Source: Phytoseiulus persimilis (taxonomy: Eukaryota; Arthropoda; Arachnida; Mesostigmata; Phytoseiidae). From it: DNA of 64,000 nucleotides. Location: NCBI GenBank assembly GCA_037576195.1, contig CM075104.1:25808211-25872210 (forward strand), given 5' to 3'. Shown in pieces: positions 14,901 to 27,395 of the stretch (position 1 is its first letter; each line of letters opens with the position of its first letter). Under the pieces are notes generated by a model. It did no database searches. It saw only the letters and a list, made by a program, of their open reading frames with translations, and was not told the DNA's origin. A program made the translations under genes and the position numbers.

Positions 14901-16280
14901 AGACATTGGAACAGGACCCTCGACAAAGGACTTTGAATTTATTACCACGCACTAGTCTGATAGTGATTCTCAGCCATCCCGAAGTGGAAAGATATTCAGT
15001 CGACAGCGCGGGTTCCTGTTTCCCATCATGGTAATAGGCTCCTCTTCCAGGTAGAACAAACTTCGCAATCTCAGAGGGGGAGAACGCGGAACGAATGAAA
15101 CCCATAAGAAAACGTGCTCAGGCCAGCCTGCGACAAGAACTATTATTCAGGCGTAGATGACTGGACTCGTCGAAACCATAGAACGACCCCATCCGGTGGA
15201 TGAGTGTTTGAATCGGGGATAATCTCCACATTCCTCCGGATCCATTTAGATCTTCACCGAGTACCCTGGACTTCTCGAGGAGATCTAGTGAAGATCACAA
15301 AAATCTCCGAAGTCCGACGAAACGCGCCTCCCAATTCTCTCCCAAGACTCGGAGCCTTTCAAAAGCTTTCAGTATTCGAGAGTTTAGTTTCCCCTTCGTG
15401 GACGAAAAGCTCGATTCTGGGGGAAACAAGTGGTTGGATGGACCCAACAAATCCGTAGTCGAGCAGTTAAGGCCAATTTGAAATTTTATTGCCATCGGGC
15501 AATTCCTTGAAACCGGCTTCCGTGGAAACGGGGCGATGCATCGAGGACGCGTTTTGTCAAGAGGCTAGCCCTTGACGTCAAATTTGAAACGATTGTTTGC
15601 CCTTCTCACAGATCCTCAGCTGGAACTCTGGAGTTGCCGGGCGCTTGAGCAGCATCCTGTCCCGCGTCGTGACTATCCTGTAGATGTCCCGTCGTGAGTC
15701 ATAATTATCGTCGAGACGCAAAGAAGATATACATTCAACGGAATCAGATTCCGTCGACAGATCCCACGCTCATGGCGAAACATCTTCTGCACAACCACAA
15801 ATTCCGCTTCTCGGCTGAACACGTCTCGGCCCATGACTCGCCGAACAAGCTCAACGCAGCTTCATCAGAATCTCTCTGACCCGTAGCGCAGGGCGCTCAA
15901 CGAGCTCTCTGAGACGAGCGTTCCGTCAGACCAGGTTTGAAAAGAAGTTTTTCGTTCGCCGAGAACTTTAGCAGATGAGAAAAGAGCTCCGAAAGGGATA
16001 CAGCTCTCGAATGTTGACTCGAAATGGAGCAACCACTGGAAGCTGTGTCAGAACTTCACTAGGAGCCGACCGGCGAGAAGAGTGAAGAGTGATAAGTTGT
16101 TCGAGAGATCTTGCTAGGTAAGCAGCAGTTGACGCCCCTTCGAAAGAGATGTGTCTGACATCAACTGCATCGTCTTCCGCGCTGATAGAGAACATGTGAC
16201 TTCTGGTCATAGGTCCCTTGAGCACTCGCCCGTTTCCTTACATCACGAATACAAATGAAACAAACTCCGTCTATTCCGAA

Positions 16281-16286
16281 TTTATT
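16281..16286 (-). terminator. Poly(A) signal AATAAA
   Basis: A canonical AATAAA on the minus strand lies 27 nt past the stop codon of the Gln/Gly/Pro-rich gene. The position fits a very short 3' UTR and supports that frame being a real transcript. Confidence 0.6.
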
Positions 16287-16312
16287 CTCAACTTCTACGG
16301 CAAGCGGATGTA

Positions 16313-17179
16313 TCATGGGCCTTTTCCCTTCGTTTTGGCCGATGTTGGTTTGGACTTTTGCTGGCCACCTTGCTGCTGCCCGCTTTGCTGCTGACCGCTT
16401 TGCTGCTGCCCGCCTTGCTGTGGCCCGCCTTGCTGTGGCCCGCCTTGCTGCTGCCCCGGGGTTTGCGGTCCACCCGTTTGTTGCATGTACGGTGGTTGCT
16501 CGCCTTGTTGTTGCATGTATGGTGGTTGTCCGCCTTGTTGTTGCATGTACGGTGGTTGCCCACCTTGTTGTTGCATGTACGGGTTCTGCCCACATTGTTG
16601 TTGCATGTACGGGTTCTGCCCTCCTTGCGGCTGCATATACGGTGGTTGCCCGCCTTGCTGTTGCACGTATGGTGGTTGCCCGCCTTGGTGTTGCATGTAC
16701 GGTGGCTGTCCGCCTTGTTGTTGCATATGCGGTGGCTGTCCGCCTTGTTGTTGCACGTGCGGTGGCTGTCCGCCTTGTTGTTGCACGTGCGGTGGCTGTC
16801 CGCCTTGTGGCTGCATGTGCGGCGGCTGCACGCCTACTTGGGGGTTCAGCGATTGAACGGTTCCATCTGGGTTGATCACCATTATTTCAGCATTGCCAAA
16901 CATTCCTCCGTACGGATCCATTGGCATACCCATCATAGGACCCCCGATCATGGGTCCTCCCATGAGTGGTCCACCTATTAGGGGTCCTCCCAACTGTGGT
17001 CCCCCCATCATTCCAGTGTACGGGTCGTACTGCATCATTGGCATGCCCATTTGCATAGCTTGGTAGTTCGGGTATCCTTGGCATCCTGGATATCCGCCTG
17101 GAGGGCCCATTCCTCCAGGTGGGCCCGTACCTTGTTGCTGTTGCTGACCTATGGATTGATTACTGCTGCTTTGAGACAT
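16313..17179 (-). CDS. Gln/Gly/Pro-rich decapeptide-repeat protein (288 aa)
   Basis: A single uninterrupted frame from ATG (17179) to TGA. Residues 1-40 are Ser/Gln/Gly/Pro-rich. About residues 40-95 have MGGP/IGGP-type repeats with Met and Tyr. A short less repetitive linker (about 96-118) follows, then about 12 tandem ten-residue units of the form GGQPPYMQQQ (variants PPHV, NPYM), then GGPQQ/SGQQQ units and a basic tail ending KGKGP. No cysteine-rich or enzyme domain, signal peptide or membrane segment is seen. Composition resembles prion-like, phase-separating or structural proteins, but I do not recognise a family and assign no function. The repeat is a 30-bp DNA unit, so copy number probably varies. 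The close poly(A) signal and long frame in a region otherwise lacking long frames argue for a true gene. The opposite strand is also open here, a side effect of the repeat. Confidence 0.65.
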   Translation of the reverse strand: MSQSSSNQSIGQQQQQGTGPPGGMGPPGGYPGCQGYPNYQAMQMGMPMMQYDPYTGMMGGPQLGGPLIGGPLMGGPMIGGPMMGMPMDPYGGMFGNAEIMVINPDGTVQSLNPQVGVQPPHMQPQGGQPPHVQQQGGQPPHVQQQGGQPPHMQQQGGQPPYMQHQGGQPPYVQQQGGQPPYMQPQGGQNPYMQQQCGQNPYMQQQGGQPPYMQQQGGQPPYMQQQGEQPPYMQQTGGPQTPGQQQGGPQQGGPQQGGQQQSGQQQSGQQQGGQQKSKPTSAKTKGKGP

Positions 17180-17388
17180 CGCTTCTCTCTTGTTCGCGTC
17201 TCTGAGGTGGGCTTCTTGCGGTCAGAATCGTCGTTGTTTGAGCCGGAAGATGAATGTCGCTGGGCGATGGGGTCATGTAGCAATCCTCCGAATGATTTTT
17301 GACTATCATACCTTATAACTTCCTTGAATCGGCTAGAATTGATCAACTTGCACCGATACGAGAAACTATCGATGGGGAAGCCACACAT

Positions 17389-20300
17389 CAGAAATCAACC
17401 TCAGAAACCTCGAAACTCATTATGAGTGCTGGAGGGATCCGGCTGTTTGATCTCTAGGTTACGGGGACAGCCTCAAGATGCTTCTTGATAGCTATACACC
17501 TGGCTGGAATCCATTACAAACAACATCGGTAACGCTCTGTCTTGCGGAAGCTTGCGATAATTCGGATTCCTTCACTCCAAATTTTTGTGTCTCTCACTTA
17601 ATGAGAACCGGGAACGTGTGATCGGAAGATCGGCCGACTACAGAGCCTCTTGCGACTCTGACCTCGCTCTCTGCTCGATGTTCCTCGAATCAGAGGCTCC
17701 CCAGCGTAAATCCAGTCACTCGTTACCTGGGTAAATCATCGGCACTGATGCAAATATGTCGATTCAGAAGCGGACAAGAGGCAGTACAGTTACGGGTGTT
17801 TATTTTTCCAGCTTTTCAGTTTTCTCTTTTCACTTTAAGTAACATACATTTACAGACTTTTATTCAGCATTGTAGTCATCAAAAATGATCAGAATGCAGG
17901 AGTAGACAACTCATGGATTGAAATGGATACCAATCGGCTAAGAAAGGTTCAGCATTATCGCCGCATACAACTCGGTAACGGGGAGATGATACTAATTCGG
18001 GTCGAACGAAATCTGTCGGCAATTCCATGATCTCTAACCCTGCCGCGTTTCCTGATGAGTTCTTCACAATTCATGTTCCGTACTGGATCGCTACAACAGA
18101 GCCCAAGATATCGATGACAGGGTAAATCCTTGTTCGCACCGATTCAGTTGTTCCGTCCGAACCATATTCACCGTTATTCCCAAGTCGTCCTTCTTCGCCT
18201 CCTCCACCAAAGTCGTTTCCGCCTCATTGTCTGATTCCGATAGTATTTACAATAAATATATTATATTTACATCAATCGGTATAGTATGTATTAATGCCGC
18301 TCATTTCAATTTCGTGATTCATCTTACTCTTCAAGTGTTCCTCACGTATCGCCTCATTCTCTCCCTATCTCTCAGATGCTGATTCTTTACCTCGCGCCCC
18401 CCCCCCGTTTCTAGTTCAATGTTCACCTGGGTTTAACGTTTTCAGACAAAAATCCAATCAAGCGAAAATTGGACGATCATCTTAAGTGGCTCGGCGTGTT
18501 CAATGGTTGTTAACTCCGCAGCCAAAAATCATGAGGGTTCTTTGTCGATTAGGTAACACAGTTACTTTTGTTTTCATTCTTCGCCTTATCACAGAGCCCT
18601 CGAATGCGTATCTTCATACCAGCGAATGGAATCGTTGGATGTTCCAGTTGCTGCCAGAGGCAGTAATCTTGTCTCTGACAGTCTACCAATCAATAGGATG
18701 AACTGGATGATTCATGTGTGGGTGTTTGCCCGCGTGTGTTTGTGTGGGTTGGTGTGAAGAGGTTTCCTTCATGAACATCCGTTAATTTCGATTCGACTTT
18801 CGAGTTTGGGCGAAATCTCAATCCGTTCTCTTCAGTTTCCCGGTTCCACTCTTCAACAATCCTCCCGTCGGTGGACGAAGAAAACTTGAGCCAGGAGAAG
18901 AACCGAACGAAGCGGTAGACAGCTTCCTCTACGATGATATATGTTCAAGACGACAAAAATACAATATATCATACCTCTTTTACGATAGTTGATTCTCTTT
19001 CCATCTTCCTACGATTAAAGCCCGCAGTGACGTGTGTGTGGGGAACGCCCTCGGTCGTTGTCCCATAATTCTCGCTGCCTCCACATTGTTCTTGAATCTC
19101 GCCATGGATCCGATCTGTTCTGGCGGTCAATCTCTTCTGCTTGCTGACGTTCTATCATTTCTAACCCCCTATTCGTACAATTTACAGGATGAAACCAAAT
19201 GAAGGTCAAGTGGTGGTTCTCCGCTACCTTGCCCACTCGGTTGTACCACGTGAAGAATAAGCACTCAACGCTTCCCACCCCGTATGCTTTGCTGCAGTCT
19301 CCCTCTCCAGTTGCTGAACTCGACAGTGTTTTCACAACTTTTTTTCCGCTCGGCCTCCACAGATCAGGTCTCTCCCCGGGAACAACACTTCATGTGCTCT
19401 CGATTAGCGGCACGTCATGCGAGAGTTGATGGGGAGTTCTCGCGCTCTGAGCGCTCGCTCGTCACTCTCCGTTCAAATGATTGGTTGATTGTTGGACGTG
19501 ACCCCGCGACCAACGAAAGATTGAAAAAACTAGGCCCTGATAAACGTGATTTCAACTCAGGAGCGTAGGCATCAACAATCAACGGTAGCAGTTATAACAA
19601 TGATATAGTGGGAAACAAACAAGACTCCTGCGTTTCAACTCGTTTTTTGGCCGTCCTTATGGGAGTCAATCCTTGATCGATGAGTCTATGTTTGAAGGGA
19701 GAAAATCATAAGGATTTCGAGTGCTCTTGCTGTTCCCTGTCGTTTCTCAGTGTACGGTTGGGCTTGAGACGCAGGTTGATGCTACGGTCAGGTCATTGTT
19801 GTGTGGATTAGATTTTTCTTTGTACAGGACAGAGCTTCCTCCTTCCGTGCCTCTGGAACCCTTCCCACATGATGCTCCAAGGGAACATTATGACTCCTCG
19901 TCTGGTTGTCTGAACTTGATTGAGAAAATAATATTGTTCCGCGATCAACAGACAGTCTAGTTGCTGACGTGAAAAGTCCACAAACCATACTCCGGAGGCG
20001 CTGTTCTGTGAATTTAGTTGTGCCAAAGCCCTCAAATCGGGTGACTCAATCAGGAAACCTATTCGTTTCAAGCTGGTTGTCTTCGTGGTCACGCGCTAGT
20101 TACCACCGAATCTACCCTATACCGACTCTTAGAAAGTCACCGAGTTCTCGTGGAAGCGCAATCGATGCCGAGCTCAATCTCCAGGAAAGTATAAAAAGTG
20201 CTCTGTGTCTCCGTCGGAAATGATGTAAACTGACATGTTCAACATCATCGCTCACATAGTCGAAAAAATAGAAATCTGAATGTACTGCGAGAATCGCCGC

Positions 20301-21098
20301 AAATCTGCTTGGAGGATGGAGAACATTAGCTGTGACATCACAGCGAGGACTGCGAAAACGTTCGGACTACACGCTATCACGTCGTCTGTTATTTTTTTCT
20401 GCTTGTTGCTGAGCCGTGTAGAAGTGGACAAAAATATACAGAATATAGATAAAAACTACCGGCATGATTCTTCGCCTCTTGTCCTGGGTCTGTCTGATGA
20501 GCTCCGGTGTCGGTCAGGTTAACAGAACAACGAACATCCACTGTTGAGCTAGCGAGCGAACAAGCGTCGTCGTCGAAATTTGTCGCAAGCAAGGCACAAA
20601 CAACAATGTAGTCAGTATTACGAAATGATCGAAACTTCGTCCTTTCCGCACGCGGTTTTCTCGCTAAAAAAGAGGAACCAGTTCTCTCATCACGCCGTTC
20701 CACTCTCTGGTTCGTCATCAATCGTTTTTGGGTAGATTGCCTGGTCTGTGTGTCTGTTGATGTGTTTGTTGGTCTGTCAGCCTATCTGTCGATCGGTTGG
20801 TTGATCGCATTCTCAGTCAGTCCTCAACACTGACTAATCGCGGGCGATTCGGCATTATTGATGCCACAGATAGGAAGATGGCTAAATCCGCGACCACAGA
20901 TCGATCGCGATCATGCACGGAGTGACTTGACTTCCTTTTCCGACGAGATTGACTGACCATGCAGTCGGCTGGTAAAAAACCCATGGTCAACATTGCCTCC
21001 AGCAACGTCAACTTCGTTCGCTGACATTGATCAGTGTGAGGGCAACCGTTGAACACAGGACACAATTCGTTCCGCTACCATCCAGCTGCAACAATATC
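17389..21098. other. Stretch without supported gene; possible 3' UTR of the SRC gene
   Basis: No recognisable coding region. It lies 3' of the taiman/SRC gene and 5' of the repeat-protein gene, both on the minus strand, so it may hold the 3' UTR of the first and the promoter of the second. AATAAA occurs on the minus strand at 17,859-17,864 and on the plus strand at 18,251-18,256, the latter in an AT-rich patch. Neither can be tied to a transcript from sequence alone. Confidence 0.35.
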
Positions 21099-24000
21099 TC
21101 ACTGTAAAGGTCCCTGAGGGTAGGGTTGGGGCTGAGCTCGCAGGTGTTGAGCACCGGGAACCATGGTTCCACTCATTCGAGGAGGAATCGGCCACTTCGG
21201 CGACGCGGGCTGAAGGCTAACGTTCGGTGGGGGTTCCTGGAATACAGATGTGGTGTCAGCTCGAGATATCGTCCCGGTAACATCGAGAACAAGTCGTGGA
21301 CTTGATCGTATGACGCACAAAGGATTCGTTCGAAAGAAACAGCGCCTACCGAATCATTGATTAGCTGCAAATGTGCTTGCTGAGATTGTTGTTGTTGATG
21401 CTGCTGCAGACTCAGTGATTGTTGTTGCTGCTGCTGTTGCTGCTGCTGGGGCATATGCTGATTTTGTTGATTCGCAAGCAAACGCGCCATCTGTTGCGTT
21501 TCCAGCATCTTCTGTCTCTGGAGCTGCTGTTGTTGGAGCTTGAAGTTCGCACCACCCGCCATCGGCTGACCTTGCTGCTGTTGGACAACCGCTCCCATGG
21601 GGCCGTGACCCATGGGCACACCCATCATCCGCAACTGGCTCCGTGGCACAGCGGCTGCCATTGCCCCTTGGGGGTAGCCCAGGCGGGTAACAGCAGACAT
21701 GTGCAGCTGCTGCAACGGTGGCTGCTGCGACGGTATCTGTGGAACATCGGTTCTGATGACTGAGCGCTGCGTCGTGAACCACGAACCCTTGGAGGGGACG
21801 TTGGAGGAAATACATTTTCGAGAAGAATCGAGACAAAAGTAACGAACCTGTATCTGCATTCCCAGGTTCATTCCCAAGGGCGGACCCATTTGCATTGGCT
21901 GCGAGGATAGCCTCTGAGGACCGAGGTAAGGTTCACTGACGATAGAATTACTCGTGCTCATCAAGTGTCGCTCGATTTCGGATATGGCTTGTGTGGGATC
22001 CATTGGAGACACCGATGGAGCGGTTTTCACATCGACCAAATCATCGAGTATTTCTTGTAACAGGGCCTCTTGATTGTTCCCGAGGTGCTGCGGCATGTTG
22101 ACCACCGGCGGCGGTGGAGCGCTACGCAGAACGACTGGTGGCACTAGAGGAGGGGAGCTTCCACCAAGAGGAAAGCTGGATGGCGACGAAATCGATAAGA
22201 CGGAAGCTGAAAGAAATTTAGAATGAGGTATGAGCTCGAACCGAAGCGTGTATCTTTCGATCTCGATCGTCTAGTCGATTCCTCTCATTTTCCAGGCGAA
22301 AAACTCACGAGAATTGGAATGATCGTCGTGGGTTGAGGTGTTGGTGAGCGGACTTGCGACTGGCGGTCCGTGTAAGACCAGCGCGTTCGCAGGGCTTGAG
22401 TTCTGAGCAACAAGTATTGGTGTGTGAGAGCCTGGGCTCTTGATCATGTGTCCTGAGGCTAAAGGAGCGGGTATCTGAGGACGTGGGGAAGGTACTGGAG
22501 ATGTGAGAAGAGTTTGCAGCGAACTCTGAGGAGACTCAGAGCCGCCTTGCGGGGGCATCATCCCTCCACCCAATAAGGTAAGCACCGGAGAATTCGTGAT
22601 CGGAGATATGGGCATCAGACCCTGAAACAGTATAATGCGGTCAGTCGTCTGAAAGCAGAGTGAGGGGGGGAAAATAAATTCATTCACATGGTACTTGCCG
22701 GCTGAGCTGATGTTTCAATAGCATTTTGCGTTTGTGAAGTACTTAGGGAATTTACAGTGGTCGGGGTCGTCGGGGCGGGTGATGAAGGTATTTGTGTTCT
22801 CTCGTCTTCCAACTTCCAGACATCTTCTAGTATTTGAGAGAGCTCCAGTTCGCCGCCGCTTGCTGAGGGCGATGATGCTATAAGAATAATTTCGTCAGAA
22901 ACGTGATTCCTTTAGGTTCGCTATCACTGTTAACCAATGCGAACACCCTGAACTGTCTGGGGAATTCAGGGAGAAACTCACAATGCCCTATTGCCATCAA
23001 CGGATGCGTCGAGGATGCGGAGGACGATGTGTTTGTCGATGACGAACACTGACCGCTCGTCGACGGTATTGGTGTTGGCAGTAATTTTTGCTCGAGATTT
23101 TTTGGTAATCGATCCTGAGGAAGTTGCGAGATGGAATTCGTCATGGGCGGTGGAACACTTGAAACAGGCATCGGTGTCGCCAGCATCGACGCCAACATGG
23201 GGTTCTGATAGGCCAGTTGAGCATCGGGCCGGCTCCTCTTGGCATCCGGTGCTTCAATCAGATTGTCGTTCTGCAACAAGACGGCATCGATTTTGGTAAA
23301 CCATGAAGTACTTCGGAAAGATCGAGGCTCGCAACAGGGGTGGGCAAAGCCACCCAGACCTGGTCCACGCGACTCGTAGCGTACCCAACACTGCGTGAAT
23401 GATTCTCTCAATGGCATCATCGATACACTGCGGACCAAGCCGCGGCTGTCAAAGGCGGAATACCGAGTGACGTTACAAGGAAGGATTCTGCTCCTGCCAT
23501 CGAATGAACAGTCACCGCAAGTCCCAGAAACGTTTCTATCCGGAAACCACACGACTCTCGACACTTCGCTCGCATTTCTCAGGTTCGCGATTTCTCACGG
23601 AGCGTTTAGAAATCGGTGAAATTCACCCCGTGTGAGGACTTGCAAGTACCTTTTTGCCGGCAAGAAAAATACTGTGCCGTTTCGTTTCTTGCTTGACAAC
23701 GTCGACTGGCCCTTGTGGTACCGCGTCCGCCGAATTGTTCAGGAGCTTCTTCAGGATAGTGTGGCCGCTCGCGGGAACAGTGCCGGCTCCAACGACAGGG
23801 CCAGCAGCACTTGCTCCCATCGACAATGGTGAAGATGAATTCGAATTGCACCCTGGAAATAGCTCCGAACGTCAAAGGATCAAACTTCGCGGATATCTCG
23901 TGCTTCCATCAATGGCCGGAAAATGAAGATCAATTGAACCTCCGGGACTCACTCGACTTCCCCAATTCAAGGAGGTTTCGGAGCTTCTCAGAGGTCTTGC

Positions 24001-27000
24001 CCATTCCACCAAAACTTGTATTATTATTCCCGTCATTTGTTCCCAAGTTCTGTTGAGGTATACTCGGTGTCGTGCTGCCGTTCCTTGAGCCGCTGGCACC
24101 TTTTAGCACCAACGTGTTAGGACTGTTTGAATGTAAGTTGCTTTGGTTATTCGTCAGGGCAACGCTGCCCGTCTGAGGGGAGACGTTCGATTGCTCCTTG
24201 TCGAGCTCTTTCAGCTCATCCTGGAAAGGAAGTAGCGAGACACATCAGACGTATTGCAGTCATAGGTTTAATTTCACCTCGAAGACGACGGCGCCGATTC
24301 AACTTCTAGGGCTGTTCGAACTCGATTGCAGGGACTTACCACAATTATGGAGTGGACCGCAATAACATGTATCGATGGCGCATCCGAGAGATCGCGGTTG
24401 GAAGAATTGAACTTCGTAAATTTCACATGTACAAGAAACGATGGCTTGTCAGGTATGGCTCTCAGCGAGTATTTGAGTCCTGTGGAAATATCGGACTCGA
24501 GAGCGGCCTGGAATTGCTTCCGGAACTCGGCTCGATCCCGCGGCTCACAGAGTTCTTCGAACAGACGGCCCTCTACAAGAGCCTGTTTCAGGATTTGTGA
24601 ATAGCGCTCGCCCAGAAACGACAGATCGGAAGCTAGTAGCCTCCCGAATTGGTTCAAGCGCGTGGAGAACTGATCGACGCTGCTCAATGAGCTGCAGCCG
24701 GCGATCGACTGCTTCATATTCTCATCAACGAAAGAGAGGCCAGTGGATACGGGACCGCGTTCGGTCGGCGACACCCTTCGGACGATGCACAGAAGACTGT
24801 TTCCTCCGGGAGATGGAGGCGAGCCCGCGGAGTGTCCACCGTGATTCTTTGGGATTATGGTGGAGATAAGGTACATTTCGACATAACGAGCTGAAAGAAA
24901 AAACAATTTTCATATGCATTTATAGTTTTTCGCCCGAGAAATCCCCTCGTTCCAAATCACCTGTTCGCATGATTGGAAGCTCGGAAAAACCAGGCAATCG
25001 TCCGCTCACCTCGATTGTGGTCCTTGTGCAGAGGCACGAGATGATTTCCTGGGGCGGCGTCGTCGAACACGAGCGATCCATTGTCCGCGACACTCGATTG
25101 CGACAGAAACTTGCAGGGGAACTGACATCTCCGTGGACCTTGTGACTGTGGGAGGAAATAGGCTCGAAGATGCACTTTGGCATGAGCTCAAGCGGCGATG
25201 ATGACAACCGCAGCGGATTAGAGGCAAATATGAGTCCATATGAATATCGGAGAATCAGTCACCTGATGAACGTCGGCCAGCTTGAGATTCGTAGAGATCT
25301 TCGATATGTCATCTCCATGCACAAACTCGAAAACGTTTCTTGACTCTAGTTCCGACGGCGTTTGACCAAGGTACAGCACCACATTCTCAGAGACGTACTG
25401 TATCAGAGCGTCGGAATTGATGAGCAAAATGAAGCCATCAAGTGATTGCCATGCCAACGGTCCGAGAACGTCTAGTCCCATGAGGTTTGACTTTGAGGAT
25501 GAAACTTGATTTCCCTGTCGGACAGAGGATTGGGGTTAGGAAAATCGGGAGCGATCGCGCGGAGTTTTCCTGGAGCCCAAGAAAATGTGCTCGACGTCAC
25601 AGCGTTCATCTGAGAAGTTTCCTCTAGATATTCCGACACTCTCGTTCAATGAGAGCTTGAGTTCGAATGAATACGTTAGGAGTTCTCTGGTGCCGTAGAA
25701 CGAGGGTCGGGAGACAGGCTCATGCCGCAAGGATGAGCCTTATCCACGTAGTCGACATGAACGGATACGGCCGCTCTCAGAGGAATGACGAAGAGCGTCG
25801 ATTGGCTGACTTGCTAAAAGTTTGGTCGCATCGGAGTGGGGTTGTCACCCTTTTGCCGACCAGAAGGGTAGCACTGTCTCCGCCGGCCGTGCCACGCTCC
25901 GAAGCAGAATACAGTCCGTCAAAGTCAAGCCTATCAGACGTTCTATGTAGTGAAATGGGTATGAAACGAACCTGAAGATCGGTCCCCCCATGGTGCTCGC
26001 TATTTTTCGGCAATTTCTTGAGTTGATCAATAGTTTTCTTAAGCACAGCGCTTCTGATCAGTCTGGGTTCCGCTGAGCCGTTGAGACCATCGTCCTCCAC
26101 GAGAAACGAAATCAAGTTGGCCAATTCTCCGAATAATGAGGATTCCTGAAATCAGAGAGGAATCAGAGATGAAGGGTTCGGAAGATGAGCTGTTGGTGAA
26201 GACCGGCTTGAAACCGTCGCTTCATCTGCAGAAGCATCATCGCTCGTGTGACGAATGAGGGGTTAGAAACAAAAACGATGTCGCTTCAAACGATCGGAGC
26301 GGATTCCACATGACCGGGACCCGTTTATCGCAGCTTCGATTTGCATCTTGAGCCTGGATCTAATAATTCGATGCCGTGGAATCCCTCGACGACCATGACT
26401 TCCTCGATGTCTCACTTCCTCTTCATTTTCGATTGATAACCTCTACCGAACAAGAAACTCAAATTTATTCTGATGCGCTCTGGAGAGGCATGGCGAAAAG
26501 GAAGTCAGGCATTCTGATAACCGCGACGGCGCCGATAAACCTGATCCATGTCAAATCTCACATGGTTTAGCGTTCTCCCACCGCAAACCAGTAACCGCAT
26601 CAAACAGGAGGCTTTGAACACGCTTCGAAGAATTCCTCCAGAGACATTCCTCAACTCACAGAAATCTCATTCCCAGGAGGCCTACAATGTACTGAAAGAG
26701 ATTCTCGAGAGCAAACGCTCCAGCAGAGGATTACGAGCCCAAGAGACCCACTTTGCTGGTTAGATCGAAAGAACAGGATCCTTTTTGATCAGCGCCGTTG
26801 ACATGGCGAGGTTCTGGCTTTGGCGAGAGACCGCCTGAACTGAGTTCGATTTTCACAAGGAGTCCGGTCTCCTTCAGTCTGTCACCCCCTGGTCGTATTC
26901 GAACCTCTACCGTTTTGTGGTGAGAGAAATGGCGATGTCATCTGGACGGTCGTTCCACGCATCACACACAGAGTCCCATCACGTCACACGGGCCTTGGGG

Positions 27001-27395
27001 TGGCTGAGCGTGTCGCTCTCCAACACGTGTGAAGAACACAAGTTCCAATGCCACAGGGAACACTTGATGCTGCTGTCAATTTTTCCCCGCGACTGCTGCA
27101 GCGTCTGGTCACTTACCACGGAGCGGCGCATCCTTTCCTTGGCCTTTTTGAGCTCGTTCTTCACGGCTATGTTGTCTTGCGCTTGCACGGGACCGGCGGC
27201 CGACGTCCCGCTAACAATCAATCCGGTGCGCCCCGCTAAACTCATACTTCGATCTGTGACTGAGGAGCCGTCGGAGGTTCTGCGTCGTCCATTGAAACGT
27301 TTAGCCTGCGGTACTCCTAGTTGGATTCCTCCCCCTGTTAAGTGTGAATGGGGGTTCAGGGGAGGGCCGCCTCCCCCGCTTCCCTGGAGGCTCAT
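21099..27395 (-). CDS. tai: p160/SRC nuclear-receptor coactivator (taiman/NCOA-like), 13 exons, 1175 aa
   Basis: Exons (high to low): 27395-27117, 26145-25972, 25514-25263, 25145-25010, 24890-24340, 24220-23953, 23852-23650, 23270-22982, 22877-22699, 22621-22309, 22206-21848, 21736-21350, 21236-21099. They sum to 3528 nt and every junction keeps phase. Domains: bHLH at about aa 83-140, split by the first coding intron inside its basic/helix-1 segment; PAS-A about 160-235 (motif VSENVVLYLGQ); PAS-B about 285-460, with the SRC-like CIVRRVSPTERG. LXXLL nuclear-receptor boxes: LRNLL (about 541), LKKLL (587) and LQTLL (about 813). An acidic helix EALLQEILDDL near 928 followed by ISEIERHL resembles the CBP/p300-binding AD1 region. 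Met/Gln-rich tail about 1030-1130 includes a polyQ run. A 3' splice site lies directly before the ATG, so a 5' UTR intron is likely. The protein is known to bind liganded nuclear receptors (ecdysone receptor in insects) and recruit acetyltransferases. One intron uses a GC donor. Individual splice choices are inferred. Confidence 0.9.

Larger units (their letters stand above)
1..16280. other. Gene-poor stretch, no supported gene
   Basis: I see no reading frame above about 145 codons, no recognisable protein domain, and no transposase or RNA-gene signature on either strand. The open frames present are short, overlap on both strands and show no conserved motifs. It could be intergenic DNA, a long intron, or hold small exons that cannot be recognised without transcripts or homologues. 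Short landmarks inside it are listed separately. Confidence 0.5.

Noticed and set aside
16358..16981. Long plus-strand frames opposite the Gln/Gly/Pro-rich gene, reading Leu- or Cys-rich repeats
   Set aside because: They are the complementary reading of the 30-bp repeat. The minus frame has a good start, full length and a poly(A) signal directly after the stop.
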